Origin: Symbiodinium natans
Lineage: Eukaryota; Sar; Dinophyceae; Suessiales; Symbiodiniaceae
DNA: 64,000 nucleotides
NCBI GenBank assembly: GCA_905221605.1
Contig: CAJNDS010002229.1
Location: 122,001 to 186,000, forward strand
Direction of reading: 5' to 3'
Shown here: one piece after another, positions 51,717 through 63,935 of the stretch
Numbering within the stretch: the first letter of the stretch is position 1
Layout: the number at the start of each line of letters is the position of its first letter
Made by a program: the position numbers and the translations under genes
The notes under the pieces: model-generated
Databases searched by the model: none
Seen by the model: only the letters and a program-made list of their open reading frames with translations
Told to the model about the DNA's origin: nothing

Positions 51717-54240
51717 AAACGCGGCTCTCCCGGTTGACGGAGATCACGGTGCCTTCGGCGCGGTCGCGCTTGAGGGTGACGGTGTCGAACCTGAGAGGGG
51801 CTTCCTAAACACTTTTTTTGAAGCCGACCCTAAAGCCAAAATAACCCCTCTAAGCCCAAGAGACCTCAAACCTACAAAGCCCCGCGAACCTCAAGTAACG
51901 GGGAAGGCAAACTATCGGACCGTTCCGCCAGTCTTCGGGTGTGGTCTACGGATGAACTGATCCCTTTAAGAACGGCTTGAAGAAACCACGCTTCAGGGCT
52001 TTACTTTTCCCCGGGAATGAAGTTCCCAGATTGAGAGTTCGGGAGAGTTCGTGGCCAGTGACTGGAGGTCGAGAGCCTCCAAACCCAAAGTTCCCGGAAA
52101 TGAGCCAAAAGAAGAGGATTCCCCAAATGAGCCAAAAGAAGAGGTGTTCGTGGTTTTAGGGTGTACTGGCCAGTGAGAAAGGCCACGCAGATCCCCGCCT
52201 TGCTAGAGAGATCGCGAGGAAGCCGATCTTGTCCTGCAAGCAACAGCAACAACAATACCAGACCATGTAGTCGGGCTTTGTTTTCGGTATCGTATGCTTA
52301 GAACGACACCTACATGCACCCCCACACCATAATTAGAAGGAACACAACATAAGCTCGCCAAGAGAACTGAAAAGGACCCTCTCTCGTCGGACACCCCAGC
52401 TGAGGGAACAACAAGGTGGTTTGAGGATGTTTCTGGTTCTTTGTGGGATGACGCCAGACAGCTGCCTCGAAGGGCGCAGGCTGCGGGCAGGGTTTGTGGT
52501 TTGGGGCTCGTTGTTCGGTTGCCTGTCCTGTTTTGAACATGTGCGGCAAGGTTGCCGAAGTTCCTCATATTTGCAAGAGCTCGATTTACCTGAAGACTTG
52601 CTTTCGCATCACCTTCCTCATTCTGTATGCTGTGAGTCCAGTGTTGCCAGGGTTTTATGCCTAGACCCTAAACCCTAAACCCTAAACCCTGAAACCTAAA
52701 GCTTGCTTTGACTGTCAGAAGCCGGTCCCCAAATCGTCCCCAACCATGCAATCTGCCCAGCCGGTCCTTCTCCGGACTGGGTAAGAACAAATCACCGCAA
52801 AGGCACTTGTCAATCTTCGTCCTTGGCGTCGCAAGTTATATCTGCAAACTGTATATTCATATACAAAATATTTATATATATATATGTATGTATATAATAT
52901 GCATATATGCATATACTATGTGTATATATATATATATATATACACATACCATGCATGCCCCAGATGTGTTTCACCCAGAACTGGCAGGGGGGGGGTGGGG
53001 GCGGGGACGCTGCAGGTTCTGGCCGTGGTTCCGCGTCTCGTCCAGCTCCCATCGGAAAACAACTGGCTCGGCCTTAGAATGATAGGGTTAACCTGGGACT
53101 CGATTTACCTACAGTCTAATGGGAATTGCCCCTAAATTAGTAGGTAGAACCCATCAAGCTGTAGGTAAATGGGGTCAAAGGAACGGTTTAGAGTCGACGC
53201 GCTTTCGGGTTGTTTGGGGGGGGTTTCAGGCTGTTCGGGTTGCTTGTGGCTTTGAAAGCTCCGGATATCTCCGGATGCTGGAAAGCCCTGCCTTCTCAAG
53301 GCTTTTGCACAAAAACAAACTCCCTCCGCACATCCCCACCCTAAACCTTAAGATTAAACCCTATAAACCCCTTAAGACCCCGAAGTAGACCCCATGAACC
53401 CCCCCCCCCCCGCACTCTGCGGCTGTCCCAGTGGCACGCTCCTCCTCCGAAACCCAATGGTCACGCCGCAGCTCCGCCAGGGAGTCGTCTAAAGCCTGGG
53501 TCTGATCCCCAGGCAGGGATTCAGGGGTGTTGACGTGCCTTTTTTGGGGTTTTTGAAGGGTTTTGGTAGGGGTTTGTTTAGATTCTTCGGGGTTTTTAGG
53601 GTTGTGGGTTTTGCTACGCAAGGTTTTTTGAGGTTCCTTGGTCTGTAGGGCTTTGGGACTGCTCTGGGGTTTTCAGGGTGTAGATCCCCGCATGAAGATG
53701 AAGACCCGCTTGCCCAATTAACTCCACCACAGACCATCGGCATCCACTGTGCCTTTGAGGCTTTCAACCTACAATCGCGCGAAGCACGTTAAATTAAGCG
53801 GCTTACTTCAGTGCATACACCGTGGCCCCCTTTAGTGTATGCAGCCCTCTCTTTTCATGTGAAGGAGAGGGTGGCTGTCAGAACAAACAGAACACTTCAG
53901 ACCGAGAAACGTACTCCTTGACCTTGACTTCCGTTGTGGGCGCTTCCTTCGACTGGTTCTTCTTGATCTTGTCCAACGCCCGCGAGCCCTGCCAAACTCC
54001 AGCTGCAAACGCGTGCGCTAGGGAACGCTTTGGTGTGGGTTGAAGCCAAAAAAGCCCAGTCAAGCATTTTCTTCGAAACCCCTCGCCTTTCTCTAAAGCC
54101 TGAGCGCCTGAACTTAAAGCACCTGCTCTCGAGAACGTACCCACCGCAACCGGGATGTTCGGTAGGCCTTGAAGTGTTGCTTCCAATACTCCTCCATCTC
54201 CGTTTGCACCTTTCCTTGCGCAGATTCACACGTGTCAACT
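51717..54240 (-). CDS. Unidentified multi-exon gene
   Basis: Exons about: 54159-54240 (GKVQTEMEEYWKQHFKAYR), 53899-54022 (HAFAAGVWQGSRALDKIKKN, then EAPTTEVKVKEYVSR), 53411-53503 (ALDDSLAELRRDHWVSEEER), 52202-52243 (DKIGFLAISLAR|GC), 51717-51797 (FDTVTLKRDRAEGTVISVN, RESRVCK|GC). Charged helical segments with no recognised domain. It is preceded on the same strand by a gene that stops at 54509. Confidence 0.5.
52858..52946. repeat. TA/TATG microsatellite
   Basis: Alternating purine-pyrimidine run with ATATATAT and GCATAT blocks. Similar runs lie at 23021-23068, 24300-24366, 26577-26630 (ACATGT), 37920-37975 and 10328-10425 (ATAATA). Confidence 0.85.
53103..53170. mobile_element. Short palindromic TIR element
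   Basis: ATTTACCTACAG and TAATGGG on the left; CCCATCAAGCTGTAGGTAAAT on the right is its inverse in two blocks. Confidence 0.5.
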
Positions 54241-54508
54241 TAATGTCGTCAGTCTCGCACACCAGTGTCAAATTTATTAAGAGGGGTTCTTATGCACTTT
54301 CTAATAAGAATAGTGATACGTTGCACTCATGTAAATGCAACGCCACAGTGGTCCATCGAACATCCCTGTACTGGTGGCAGCACTGATTGGAATGTGCCCT
54401 GCACATACAAGGCTTTATGTAGCTTCAGCAAGGTTGTCCCAGGTAATACCTGAACACCAATATAATGGCTACCATTGATCCTTCAAGTAGAACCCCTGCT
54501 TTCAACCA

Positions 54509-55665
54509 TCAGCTTTCGGACTTGTAGGAATGTCCTCGCGACCCGTAGTACTTGACCTCGTTGTAGTCCTGCCATCACTAGACCAGACCGCAGGACTGAC
54601 GTCGGTCGTAGCTGCAGCTTTTGCAGAAACACTCTCTCTCCCTCTCCCTCCCTCTCCCCTCCGTTTGAGTTGGAGGGGGGGTAGGGATGTTCGGAACCGC
54701 AGTGTAGCAGTTTCAGCTGGCGCGCCCCTACCCCACCCCCACTCACCCACCCCAGCAAGGATTCGCGCTCGCCAAGACCAACGACCACCCAAAGGCAAGA
54801 TGGCAATTGGGCCGAGCACGCTCTGACGCACATGAGTATGGAGTGGGGATGCAATGCATATGCATTCTGTTGCAGTGTGCTGGAATGCTCTGCCACGCAG
54901 AGTTGCTTGTAGCCGCGGGAAGTTGCGGAGACACGAACGGTCACCTCTGACAGTACGGCTTTAAAAGTGAGATGAGAAGCAATTCGTAGCAGAAAGCACC
55001 CCAAGGGCCGAGGCACATGGAGCCACGATTGCAAAAGCATGGCGGCACTGGTTTCTTGGTCGTGGGGTCATTTCTCTGCCGCTGCTGTCTGCAGGCGCCC
55101 TGGACGCATGACAGTGGATTGCTGTGCTGTGGCTGCGCGTCTCCTTCTACCATCTACCAGTTCAATGAATGAAGCATGCCGGGCGATTGCTTCCTGAAAA
55201 ATCTTCTGGCTGTGCAGGCAAAAGCAACCTACAAGCTCATACGCTTCAACGCCTGAAGTTGATCGGTCTTGCCTCCCTCCCCATTTCAAACGCCGGACAG
55301 ACTCCAATGTTGCACAGAAAAAATGGGTTTAGTGTGTTTAGCATTTTTTTTGCCACCAGCCAAGCAGACCAGCCACACTGCCGGGTCGGGTTTAGGGTCT
55401 TTTGCGTTTGCTTAGGGTTCTAGGGTGACGTCTGCTTGCCCGCCCTGCTTGTTGCAACTCGGGTGCATGCTGGCACAAACAATGGACAAAACAGCTCTGC
55501 GCTACTCCCTAAACCCTGAACTCTAAACCCTAAACCCTAAACCCTAAACCCTAAACATCCCTAAACCCTCAACCCTAAACCCTGCCTTATCCACCAACAT
55601 GGCCGCGTAGTCGCCGCCATCGAGCTCGGAAAACTTGCCCTTCGCTTCGTCAATCTTCTCAAAAG
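54509..55665 (-). CDS. C-terminal exons of an unidentified gene
   Basis: Exons about: 55586-55665 (AFEKIDEAKGKFSELDGGDY, after GGAG|GCT), 55068-55260 (CLHSQKIFQEAIARHASFIE, then VDGRRRRAATAQQS) and 54509-54567 (DYNEVKYYGSRGHSYKSES, then TGA at 54509-54511, after GGCAG|GAC). Further exons up to about 56.2 kb are possible but not separable by eye. Confidence 0.45.
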
Positions 55666-56540
55666 CCTCCCCTCAGCACGCGTTCCGGCGGAGTCAGCTG
55701 TCAAGTGCATCCTTGGGTTTAGGGTTTAGGGTTTAGGGTCCTTACCTACACCCCCAAAAATGCCGGCGCCAGAGGCCTGTTGGTATAATGTCATACGGCA
55801 CCCTGTCATATGACAAGGACCGGAGAGCAACAAGTCCTAGTTCGAGCTATGTATACAACCGACTCCTACTTCTGAGGGCGGCGCAAAAAGGTAACACCTA
55901 GGAGACCTCACTGAACACACACACACACATCATGCGATGCGCCTTTGACTTGGCCCCAGTCGACATGCCAAAGCACTGTGAATACCTCGGGGGCGGTTGG
56001 TTGCAACCCCTCCGAAGAGTGCAGCTCACAGGCTTGCCATGCCCTTCATTGCGGCCCAGAAGCCTCTTGGCTTGCCATGCCCCGAATTTTGGACTCCAAG
56101 CTGTACACCGCCGAAACGAAGGGTTCGGAGTGGAAAGGCTTGGATGCCTGCGTACGTGCCACAGATAAACCATGCCTTGACAACGATGCGGTCTTTGGCG
56201 CCCCGGCGCCGATACCCGAACGATGGCCCAATTCGCGATCCTCCCTTAATAAGCATATTTTCTTGACTTCATTCCTTGTAGAGCATTTTGTTCTTAATGT
56301 TTTTTGTCTTTTTTGGCGGAGGGTTTTTCTGGGCAGGCAACATGAAATAACATGGACAACCCGCGCCTGCAGCGGGCGCGGTGCGCCGGCGCGAGAGTGG
56401 AAAGTTGCCCGAGCATCTTCCTGCGGCCCCGCAATGCGACGCAATACGTTCTGTTCTGGGTTGGCCTTTAAACCATCCGACAATATATATATATATATGT
56501 AAGAGGGACCTTTAGGTACTATGTGATTACTTTCCTTTCT

Positions 56541-58630
56541 TGGAGAAGGAGGTTAAATAGTTTAGATAGTTTAGATAGTTCAGGAAGCCCCTGAACTATC
56601 TAAACTATCTAACCTCGATTTTGGGAAAACAGGAGGTTAGATAGTTTAGATAGTTTAGATAGTTTAGACGAGCCCCTAAACTATCTAAACTATCTAACCT
56701 CGATTTTGGGAAAAAAGGAGGTTAGATAGTTTAAATAGTTTAGATAGTTTAGAATGCTTCAATTCCCTCTGGGTCGTCCCCAGCCAGAGGTTAGATAGTT
56801 TAGATAGTTTAGATAGTTCAGGAAGCCCCTGAACTATCTAAACTATCTAAACTATCTAACCTCTTTCCGGGGAGGCCCCCAGGAGGTTTGAAACTTTCTA
56901 AACTATCTAAACTATCTAAACTATCTAAACTATCTAAACTATCTAACCTCGATTTTGGGAGAAAAGGAGGTTAGATTTTAGATAGTTTAGATAGTTTAGA
57001 TAGTTTAGACGAGCCCCTAAACTATCTAAACTATCTAACCTCGATTTTGGGAAAAAAGGAGGTTAGATAGTTTAGATAGTTTATATAGTTTAGATAGTTT
57101 AGAAAGTTTCAATTCCCTCTGGGTCGTCCCCAGCCAGAGGTTAGATAGTTTAGATAGTTTAGATAGTTCAGGAAGCCCCTGAACTATCTAAACTATCTAA
57201 ACTATCTAACCTCTTTCCGGGGAGGCCCCCAGAAGGTTTGAAACTTTCTAAACTATCTAAACTATCTAAACTATCTAAACTATCTAAACTATCTAAACTA
57301 TCTAACCTCGATTTTGGGAGAAAAGGAGGTTAGATAGTTTAGATAGTTTAGATAGTTTAGATAGTTTAGATAGTTTAGATAGTTTAGATAGTTTAGATTT
57401 TAGACGAGCCCCTAAACTATCTAAACTATCTAACCTCGATTTTGAGAAAAAAGGAGGTTAGATAGTTTAGATAGTTTAGATAGTTTAGATAGTTTAGAAA
57501 GTTTCAATTCCCTCTGGGTCGTCCCCAGCCAGAGGTTAGATAGTTTAGATAGTTTAGATAGTTCAGGAAGCCCCTGAACTATCTAAACTATCTAAACTAT
57601 CTAACCTCTTTCCGGGGAGGCCCCCAGGAGGTTTGAAACTTTCTAAACTATCTAAACTATCTAAACTATCTAGCCTCGATTTTGGGAGAAAAGGATGTTA
57701 GATAGTTTAGATAGTTTAGATAGTTTAGTGTAGTTTAGACGAGCCCCTAAACTATCTAAACTATCTAACCTCGATTTTGGGAAAAAAGGAGGTTAGATAG
57801 TTTATATAGTTTAGATAGTTTAGAAAGTTTCAATTCCCTCTGGGTCGTCCCCAGCCAGAGGTTAGATACTTTAGATAGTTTAGATAGTTCAGGAAGCCCC
57901 TGAACTATCTAAACTATCTAAACTATCTAACCTCTTTCCGGGGAGGCCCCCAGAAGGTTTGAAACTTTCTAAACTATCTAAACTATCTAAACTATCTAAC
58001 CTCGATTTTGGGAGAAAAGGAGGTTAGATAGTTTAGATAGTTTAGATAGTTTAGATAGTTTAGACGAGCCCCTAAACTATCTAAACTATCTAACCTCGAT
58101 TTTGAGAAAAAAGGAGGTTAGATAGTTTAGATAGTTTAGATAGTTTAGATAGTTTAGCTAGTTTAGAAAGTTTCAATTCCCTCTGGGTCGTCCCCAGCCA
58201 GAGGTTAGATAGTTTAGATAGTTTAGATAGTTCAGGAAGCCCCTGAACTATCTAAACTATCTAAACTATCTAACCTCTTTCCGGGGAGGCCCCCAGGAGG
58301 TTTGAAACTTTCTAAACTATCTAAACTATCTAAACCATCTAAACTATCTAACCTCGATTTTGGGAGAAAAGGATGTTAGATAGTTTAGATAGTTTAGATA
58401 GTTTAGATAGTTTAGATAGTTTAGATAGTTTAGACGAGCCCCTAAACTATCTAAACTATCTAACCTCGATTTGGGAAAAACGGAGGTTAGATAGTTTAGA
58501 TAGTTTAGATAGTTTAGAAAGTTTCAATTCCCTCTGGGTCGTCCCCAGCCAGAGGTTAGATACTTTAGATAGTTTAGATAGTTCAGGAAGCCCCTGAACT
58601 ATCTAAACTATCTAAACTATCTAACCCCTA
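56541..58630. repeat. Palindromic 9-bp satellite (GATAGTTTA) with ~350-bp higher-order unit
   Basis: Runs of TTAGATAGTTTAGATAGT face runs of ACTATCTAAACTATCTAA, joined by short spacers: CAGGAAGCCCCTG, GACGAGCCCC, CCTCGATTTTGGGA and AATTCCCTCTGGGTCGTCCC. The spacer GGGTCGTCCCCAGCCAGAGG recurs near 56771, 57121, 57521, 57847, 58187 and 58537, so the higher-order unit is about 320-400 bp, differing by the number of 9-bp repeats. Nearly every block can fold into a long hairpin. No coding potential beyond chance frames. Confidence 0.95.
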
Positions 58631-58659
58631 GCTGAGCAGTCCTCCCTGAATCGGTTTTC

Positions 58660-59960
58660 CAAAAACTTACAGGGGGACACTGCTTGCGAGTTGTCATTTT
58701 GGGAGCTCAGTTTTCCAAAAACTGAAGGGGGACACTGCTTGCGATTTGTCATTTTGGGAGCTCAGTTTTCCAAAAGCTTAAGGGGGACACTGCTTGCGAT
58801 TTGTCATTTCGGGAGCGCAGTTTTCCAAAAAACTTAAGGGGGACACTGCTTGCGATTTGTCATTTTGGGAGCTTAGTTTTCCAAAAGTTTAAGGGGGACA
58901 CTGCTTGCGATTTGTCATTTTGGAAGCGCATTTTTCCAAAAAACTTACGGGGGACACTGCTTGCGATTTGTCATTTTGGGAGCTTAGTTTTCCAAAAGCT
59001 TAAGGGGGACACTGCTTGCGATTTGTCATTTTGGAAGCGCATTTTTCCAAAAAACTTGCGGGGGACACTGCTTGCGATTTGTCATTTTGGGAGCTGAGTT
59101 TTCCAAAAGCTTAAGGGGGACACTGCTTGCGATTTGTCATTTTGGGAGCGCAGTTTTCCAAAAAACTGAAGGGGGACACTGCTTGCGATTTGTCATTTTG
59201 GGAGCTCAGTTTTCCAAAAGCTTAAGGGGGACACTGCTTGCGATTTGTCATTTCGGGAGCGCGGTTTTCCAAAAAACTTTCGGGGGACACTGCTTGCGAT
59301 TTGTCATTTTGGGAGCTTAGTTTTCCAAAAGCTTAAGGGGGACACTGCTTGCGATTTGTCATTTTGGAAGCGCAGTTTTCCAAAAAACTTTCGGGGGACA
59401 CTGCTTGCGATTTGTCATTTTTGGAGCTGAGTTTTCCAAAAGCTTAAGGGGGACACTGCTTGCGATTTGTCATTTTGGGAGCGCAGTTTTCCAAAAAACT
59501 TACGGGGGACACTGCTTGCGATTTGTCATTTTGGGAGCTTAGTTTTCCAAAAGCTTAAGGGGGACACTGCTTGCGATTTGTCATTTTGGAAGCGCATTTT
59601 TCCAAAAACTTAAAGGGGACACTGCTTGCGATTTGTCATTTTGGGAGCGCAGTTTTCCAAAAATCTTACGGGGAAACTGCTTGCGATATGTCATTTTGGG
59701 AGCGCAGTTTTCCAACAACTTCAGGGGGGACACTGCTTGCGATTTGTTATTTTGGGAGCTCAGTTTTTCAAAAACTTAAGGGGGACACTGCTTGCGATTT
59801 GTCATTTTGGGAGCTCGGTTTTCCAAAAACTTAGAGGGGGACACTGCTTGCGATTTGTCATTTTGGGAGCTCAGTTTTTCAAAAATTTGCGGGGGACACT
59901 GCTTGCGATTTGTCATTTTGGGAGCTTTGTTTTCCAAAACTTAAGGGGTACACTGCTTGT
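58660..59960. repeat. ~59-bp tandem satellite, about 22 units
   Basis: Unit: AAACTTAAGGGGGACACTGC, TTGCGATTTGTCATTTTGG, GAGCTCAGTTTTCCAAA. Units alternate loosely between forms with AAAAGCTTAAGG and AAAAAACTTACGG and between GGAGCTCAG and GGAAGCGCA, hinting at a two-unit dimer. Short ORFs here are repeat artefacts. Confidence 0.95.
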
Positions 59961-60120
59961 AAGAGAACCCTTTATGTATTATTTGACCCGTGGCCTTGGT
60001 GAGGATCTTGGTCTGTATTCCTTATTCCTTATTCAATATTCCTTATTCCTTATTCCTTATTCTCTATTCCCTATTCTCTATTCCCTATTCCTTAATCCTT
60101 ACCCCTTGTTCCTTACCTAG

Positions 60121-60416
60121 TCTAGGGTTTAGGGTTTGGGGTTTCTGGGTTTAGGGTTGAGGGTTTAGGGTTGAGGTAGGGTTTGGGGTTTAGGGTTTAG
60201 GGTTTGGGGGTTTGGGGGTTTAGGGGTTTAGGATTTGGGGTTTAGGGTAGCTCAGGGTTGAGGGTTTGTGGTTTTGGCTGAGGGTTAAGGGGTTTGCGGT
60301 TTAAGAGTTTAGGGTTTGTGATTTGGGGTTAGGGTTTGGAGTTTAGAGGGTTTGGGGTTTAGGGATTTAGGATTTGGGGTTTAGGGTTTGGGGTCGGTTT
60401 GGGGGGTATTTAAGCG
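60121..60416 (+). repeat. Degenerate TTTAGGG array between two satellites
   Basis: Units drift between TTTAGGG, TTTGGGG, TTGAGGG and TTTGGGGG; preceded by a CCTTATT / CCCTATT microsatellite (about 60020-60115). Confidence 0.9.
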
Positions 60417-60558
60417 TCTCCGGATTTAGCGGTTTAAATGGCTTAGCTTTGACTTGAGGAGTCGGGCTTTGAGGACGCGTAGAGGTTCGGATTTAGGGTC
60501 TGAACCATAAACCCTAAACCCTAAACCCTGAACCCTAAACCCTAAGAGGGACTTTACA

Positions 60559-63500
60559 ATGCTCCTACCCTCTTCCGTTTTGTGTGGCATTTCAAGACTT
60601 TGGCAGGGCGCCAAGGGGCTCCCGGCAAATCTCAACCCGCAAAGTTGTTCCTACCCTCTTCCTTTTTGTGTGGTATTTGCAGGACTTTGGCAGGGCGCCA
60701 AGGGAACCCCGGCAAATTTCGACATGCAAAGTTGTTCTTACCCTCTTCCGTTTTGTGTGTTATTTACAGGACTTTTTGCAGGGCGCCAAGGGGATCCCGG
60801 CAAATTTCGACCCGCAAAGTTGTTCCTACCCTCTTCCGTTTTGTGTGGTATTCGCAGGACTTTGGCAGGGCGCCAAGGGGATCCCGGCAAATTTCGACCT
60901 GCAAAGTTGTTCCTACCCTCTTCCGTTTTGTGTGGTATTTACAGGACTTTTTGCAGGGCGCCAAGGGGATCCCGGCACATCTCAACCCGCAAAGTTGTTC
61001 CTACCCTCTTCCGTTTTGTGTGGCATTTGCAGGACTTTCGCAGGGCGCCAAGGGGATCCCGGCAAATCTCAACCCGCAAAGTTGTTCCTACCCTCTTCCG
61101 TTTTGTGTGGTATTTGCAGGACTTTGGCAGGGCGCCAAGGGGATCCCGGCAAATTTCGACCTGCAAAGTTGTTCCTACCCTCTTCCGTTTTGTGTGTTAT
61201 TTGCAGGACTTTTTGCAGGGCGCCAAGGGGATCCCGGCAAATTTCGACCCGCAAAGTTGTTCCTACCCTCTTCCGTTTTGTGTGGTATTTGCAGGACTTT
61301 GGCAGGGCGCCAAGGGGATCCCGGCAAATTTCGACCTGCAAAGTTGTTCCTACCCTCTTCCGTTTTGTGTGGTATTTACAGGACTTTTTGCAGGGCGCCA
61401 AGGGGATCCCGGCACATCTCAACCCGCAAAGTTGTTCCTACCCTCTTCCGTTTTGTGTGGTATTTGGAGGACTTTGGAAGGGCGCCAAGGGGACCCCGGC
61501 GAATTTCGACCTGTAAAAGTTGTCCCTACCCTCTTCCGTTTTGCGTGGTATTTGCAGGACTTTGGCAGGGCGCCAAGGGGATCCCGGCAAATTTCGACAT
61601 GCAAAGTTGTTCCTACCCTCTTCCGTTTTGTGTGGTATTTGCAGGACTTTCGCAGGGCACCAAGGGGATCCCGGCAAATTTCGACCCGCAAAGTTGTTCC
61701 TACCCTCTTCCGTTTTGTGTGGCATTTGCAAGACTTTGGCATGGCGCCTGGTATTTGCTTTGGCAGGGCGCCAAGGGATCCCGGCAAATTTCGACCTGCA
61801 AAGTTGTTCCTACCCTCTTCCGTTTTGTGTGTTATTTGCAGGACTTTGGCAGGGCGCCAAGGGGATCCCGGCAAATTTCGACATGCAAAGTTGTTCCTAC
61901 CCTCTTCCGTTTTGTGTGGTATTTGCAGGACTTTGGCAGGGCGCCAAGGGGCTCCCGGCAAATCTCAACCTGCAAAGTTGTTCCTACCCTCTTCCGTATT
62001 GTGTGGTATTTGCAGGACTTTCGCAGGGCGCCAAGGGGATCCCGCAAAATTTAAACCCGCAAAGTTGTTCCTACCATCTTCCGTTTTGTGTGGTATTGGC
62101 AGGACTTTGGCAGGGCGCCAAAGGGATCCCGGCAAATTTCGACCTGTAAAGGTTGTTCCTACCCTCTTCCGTTTTGTGTGGTATTTGCAGGACTTTGGCA
62201 GGGCGCCAAGGGGCTCCCGGCAAATCTCAACCCGGCAAAGTTGTTCCTACCCTCTTCCGTTTTGTGTGGTATTTGCAGGACTTTGGCAGGGCGCCAAGGG
62301 GATCCCGGCAAATTTCGACCTGCAAAGTTGTTCCTACCCTCTTCGTTTTGTGTGGTATTTGCAGGACTTTCGCAGGGCGCCAAGGGGACCCCGGCTAATT
62401 TCGACCCGCAAAGTTGTTCCTACCCTCTTCCGTGTTGTGTGGTATTTGCAGGACTTTGACAGGAAGCCAAGGGGATCCTGGCAAATTTCAACCCGCAAAA
62501 TTGTTCCTACCCTCTTCAGTTTTGTGTGGTATTTGCAGGACTTTGGCAGGGCGCCAAAGGGATCCCGGCAAATTTCGACCTGTAAAGGTTGTTCCTACCC
62601 TCTTCCGTTTTGCGTGGTAGCGCCAAGGGGATCCCGGCAAATTTCGACCCGCAAAGTTGTTCCTACCCTCTTCCGTTTTGTGTGGTATTTGCAGGACTTT
62701 CGCAGGGCGCCAAGGGGATCCCGGCAAATTTCGACCTGTAAAGGTTGTTCCTGCCCTCTTCCTTCTTGTGTGGTATTTGCAGGACTTTGGCAGGGCCCCA
62801 AGGGGATCCCGGCAAATTTCGACCTGTAAAGGTTGTTCCTACCCTCTTCCTTTTTGTGTAGTATTTGCAGGACTTTGGCAGGGCGCCAAGGGGCTCCTCT
62901 TCCGTTTTGTGTGGTATTCGCAGGACTTTGGCAGGGCGCCAAGGGAACCCCGGCAAATTTCGACATGCAAAGTTGTTCTTACCCTCTTCCGTTTTGTGTG
63001 GTATTTGCAGGACTTTGGCAGGGCGCCAAGGCGATCCCGGCAAATTTCGACCCGTAAAGGTTGTTCCTACCCTCTTCCGTTTTGCGTGGTATTTGCAGGA
63101 CTTTGACAGGGCGCCAAGGGGATCCCGCAAATTTCGACCCGCAAAGTTTTTCCTACCCTCTTCCGTTTTGTGTGGTATTTGCAGGACTTTGACAGGAAGC
63201 CAAGGGGATCCTGGCAAATTTCAACCCGCAAAATTGTTCCTACCCTCTTCCTTTTTGTGTGGTATTTGCAGGACTTTGGCAGGGCGCCAAGGGGATCCCG
63301 GCAAATCTCAACCCGCAAAGTTGTTCCTACCCTCTTCCGTTGCAGGACTTTGGCAGGGCGCCAAGGGGATCCCGGCAAATTTCGACCCGCAAAGTTGTTC
63401 CTACCCTCTTCCGTATTGTGTGGTATTTGCAGGACTTTGACAGGGCGCCAAGGGGTCCCGGAAAATATCAACCCGCAAAGTTGTTCCTACCCTCTTCCGT

Positions 63501-63698
63501 TTTGTGTGGTATTTGCAGGACTTTGGCAGGGCGCTAAAGGGATCCCGGCAAATTTCGACCTGTAAAGGTTGCACCTACCCGCTTCCGTTTTGTGTGGTGT
63601 GGTATTTGCAGGACGTTCGCAGGGCGCCAAGGGGATCCCGCAAATTTCGACCCGCAAAGTTGTTCCTACCCTCTTCCGTTTTGTGTGGCATTTGCAGG
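60559..63698. repeat. ~88-bp tandem satellite, about 35 units
   Basis: Unit: GTTGTTCCTACCCTCTTCCG, TTTTGTGTGGTATTTGCAGG, ACTTTGGCAGGGCGCCAAGG, GGATCCCGGCAAATTTCGAC, CTGCAAA. Units differ by a few bases and short indels. Because 88 is not a multiple of 3 and the unit has few stops in any frame, ORFs of several hundred codons run through in all frames; I do not regard them as genes. Confidence 0.95.
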
Positions 63699-63895
63699 TC
63701 TCTAGATTTACCTCTACTTAATACAATTTAATGTATTTAAATAATTTAATTCCACAGAATTACATTATATAAATTAATTTAATCCGAATGCGTGAAAAAC
63801 AATTTAAATAATTTAGTTCTGCGGGAGTAAATTCTTTAAATAAATTCAATTAGTTAAATTGTTTAAACCAATTCAATTAGGGGTAAATCTGGAGA
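63699..63895. mobile_element. AT-rich TIR element inserted at the end of the 88-bp satellite
   Basis: TCTCTAGATTTACCTCT at the left and, reading inward from the right, TCTCCAGATTTACCCCT. The interior of about 160 bp is made of TTTAAATAATTTAATT-like text, unlike everything around it. Confidence 0.6.
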
Positions 63896-63935
63896 TTACT
63901 ACGAATTAAATTATGCCCTTTTTCCTTTAAAACAA

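Noticed and set aside
58373-58597. ORF with LDS repeats
   Set aside because: Translation of the GATAGTTTA satellite, no other coding sign.
56541-59960. CRISPR-like repeat arrays
   Set aside because: Units are contiguous tandem repeats without unique spacers, and the genome is eukaryotic.
58801-60120. ORFs of 60-164 codons at 58.8-60.1 kb
   Set aside because: Simple translations of the 59-bp satellite; frame changes from unit to unit with indels.
60559-62829. 756-codon plus-strand ORF and the overlapping 490-, 310- and 209-codon ORFs
   Set aside because: They are produced by an ~88-bp tandem repeat with few stops; the peptide repeats cycle through all frames and the opposite strand is equally open.
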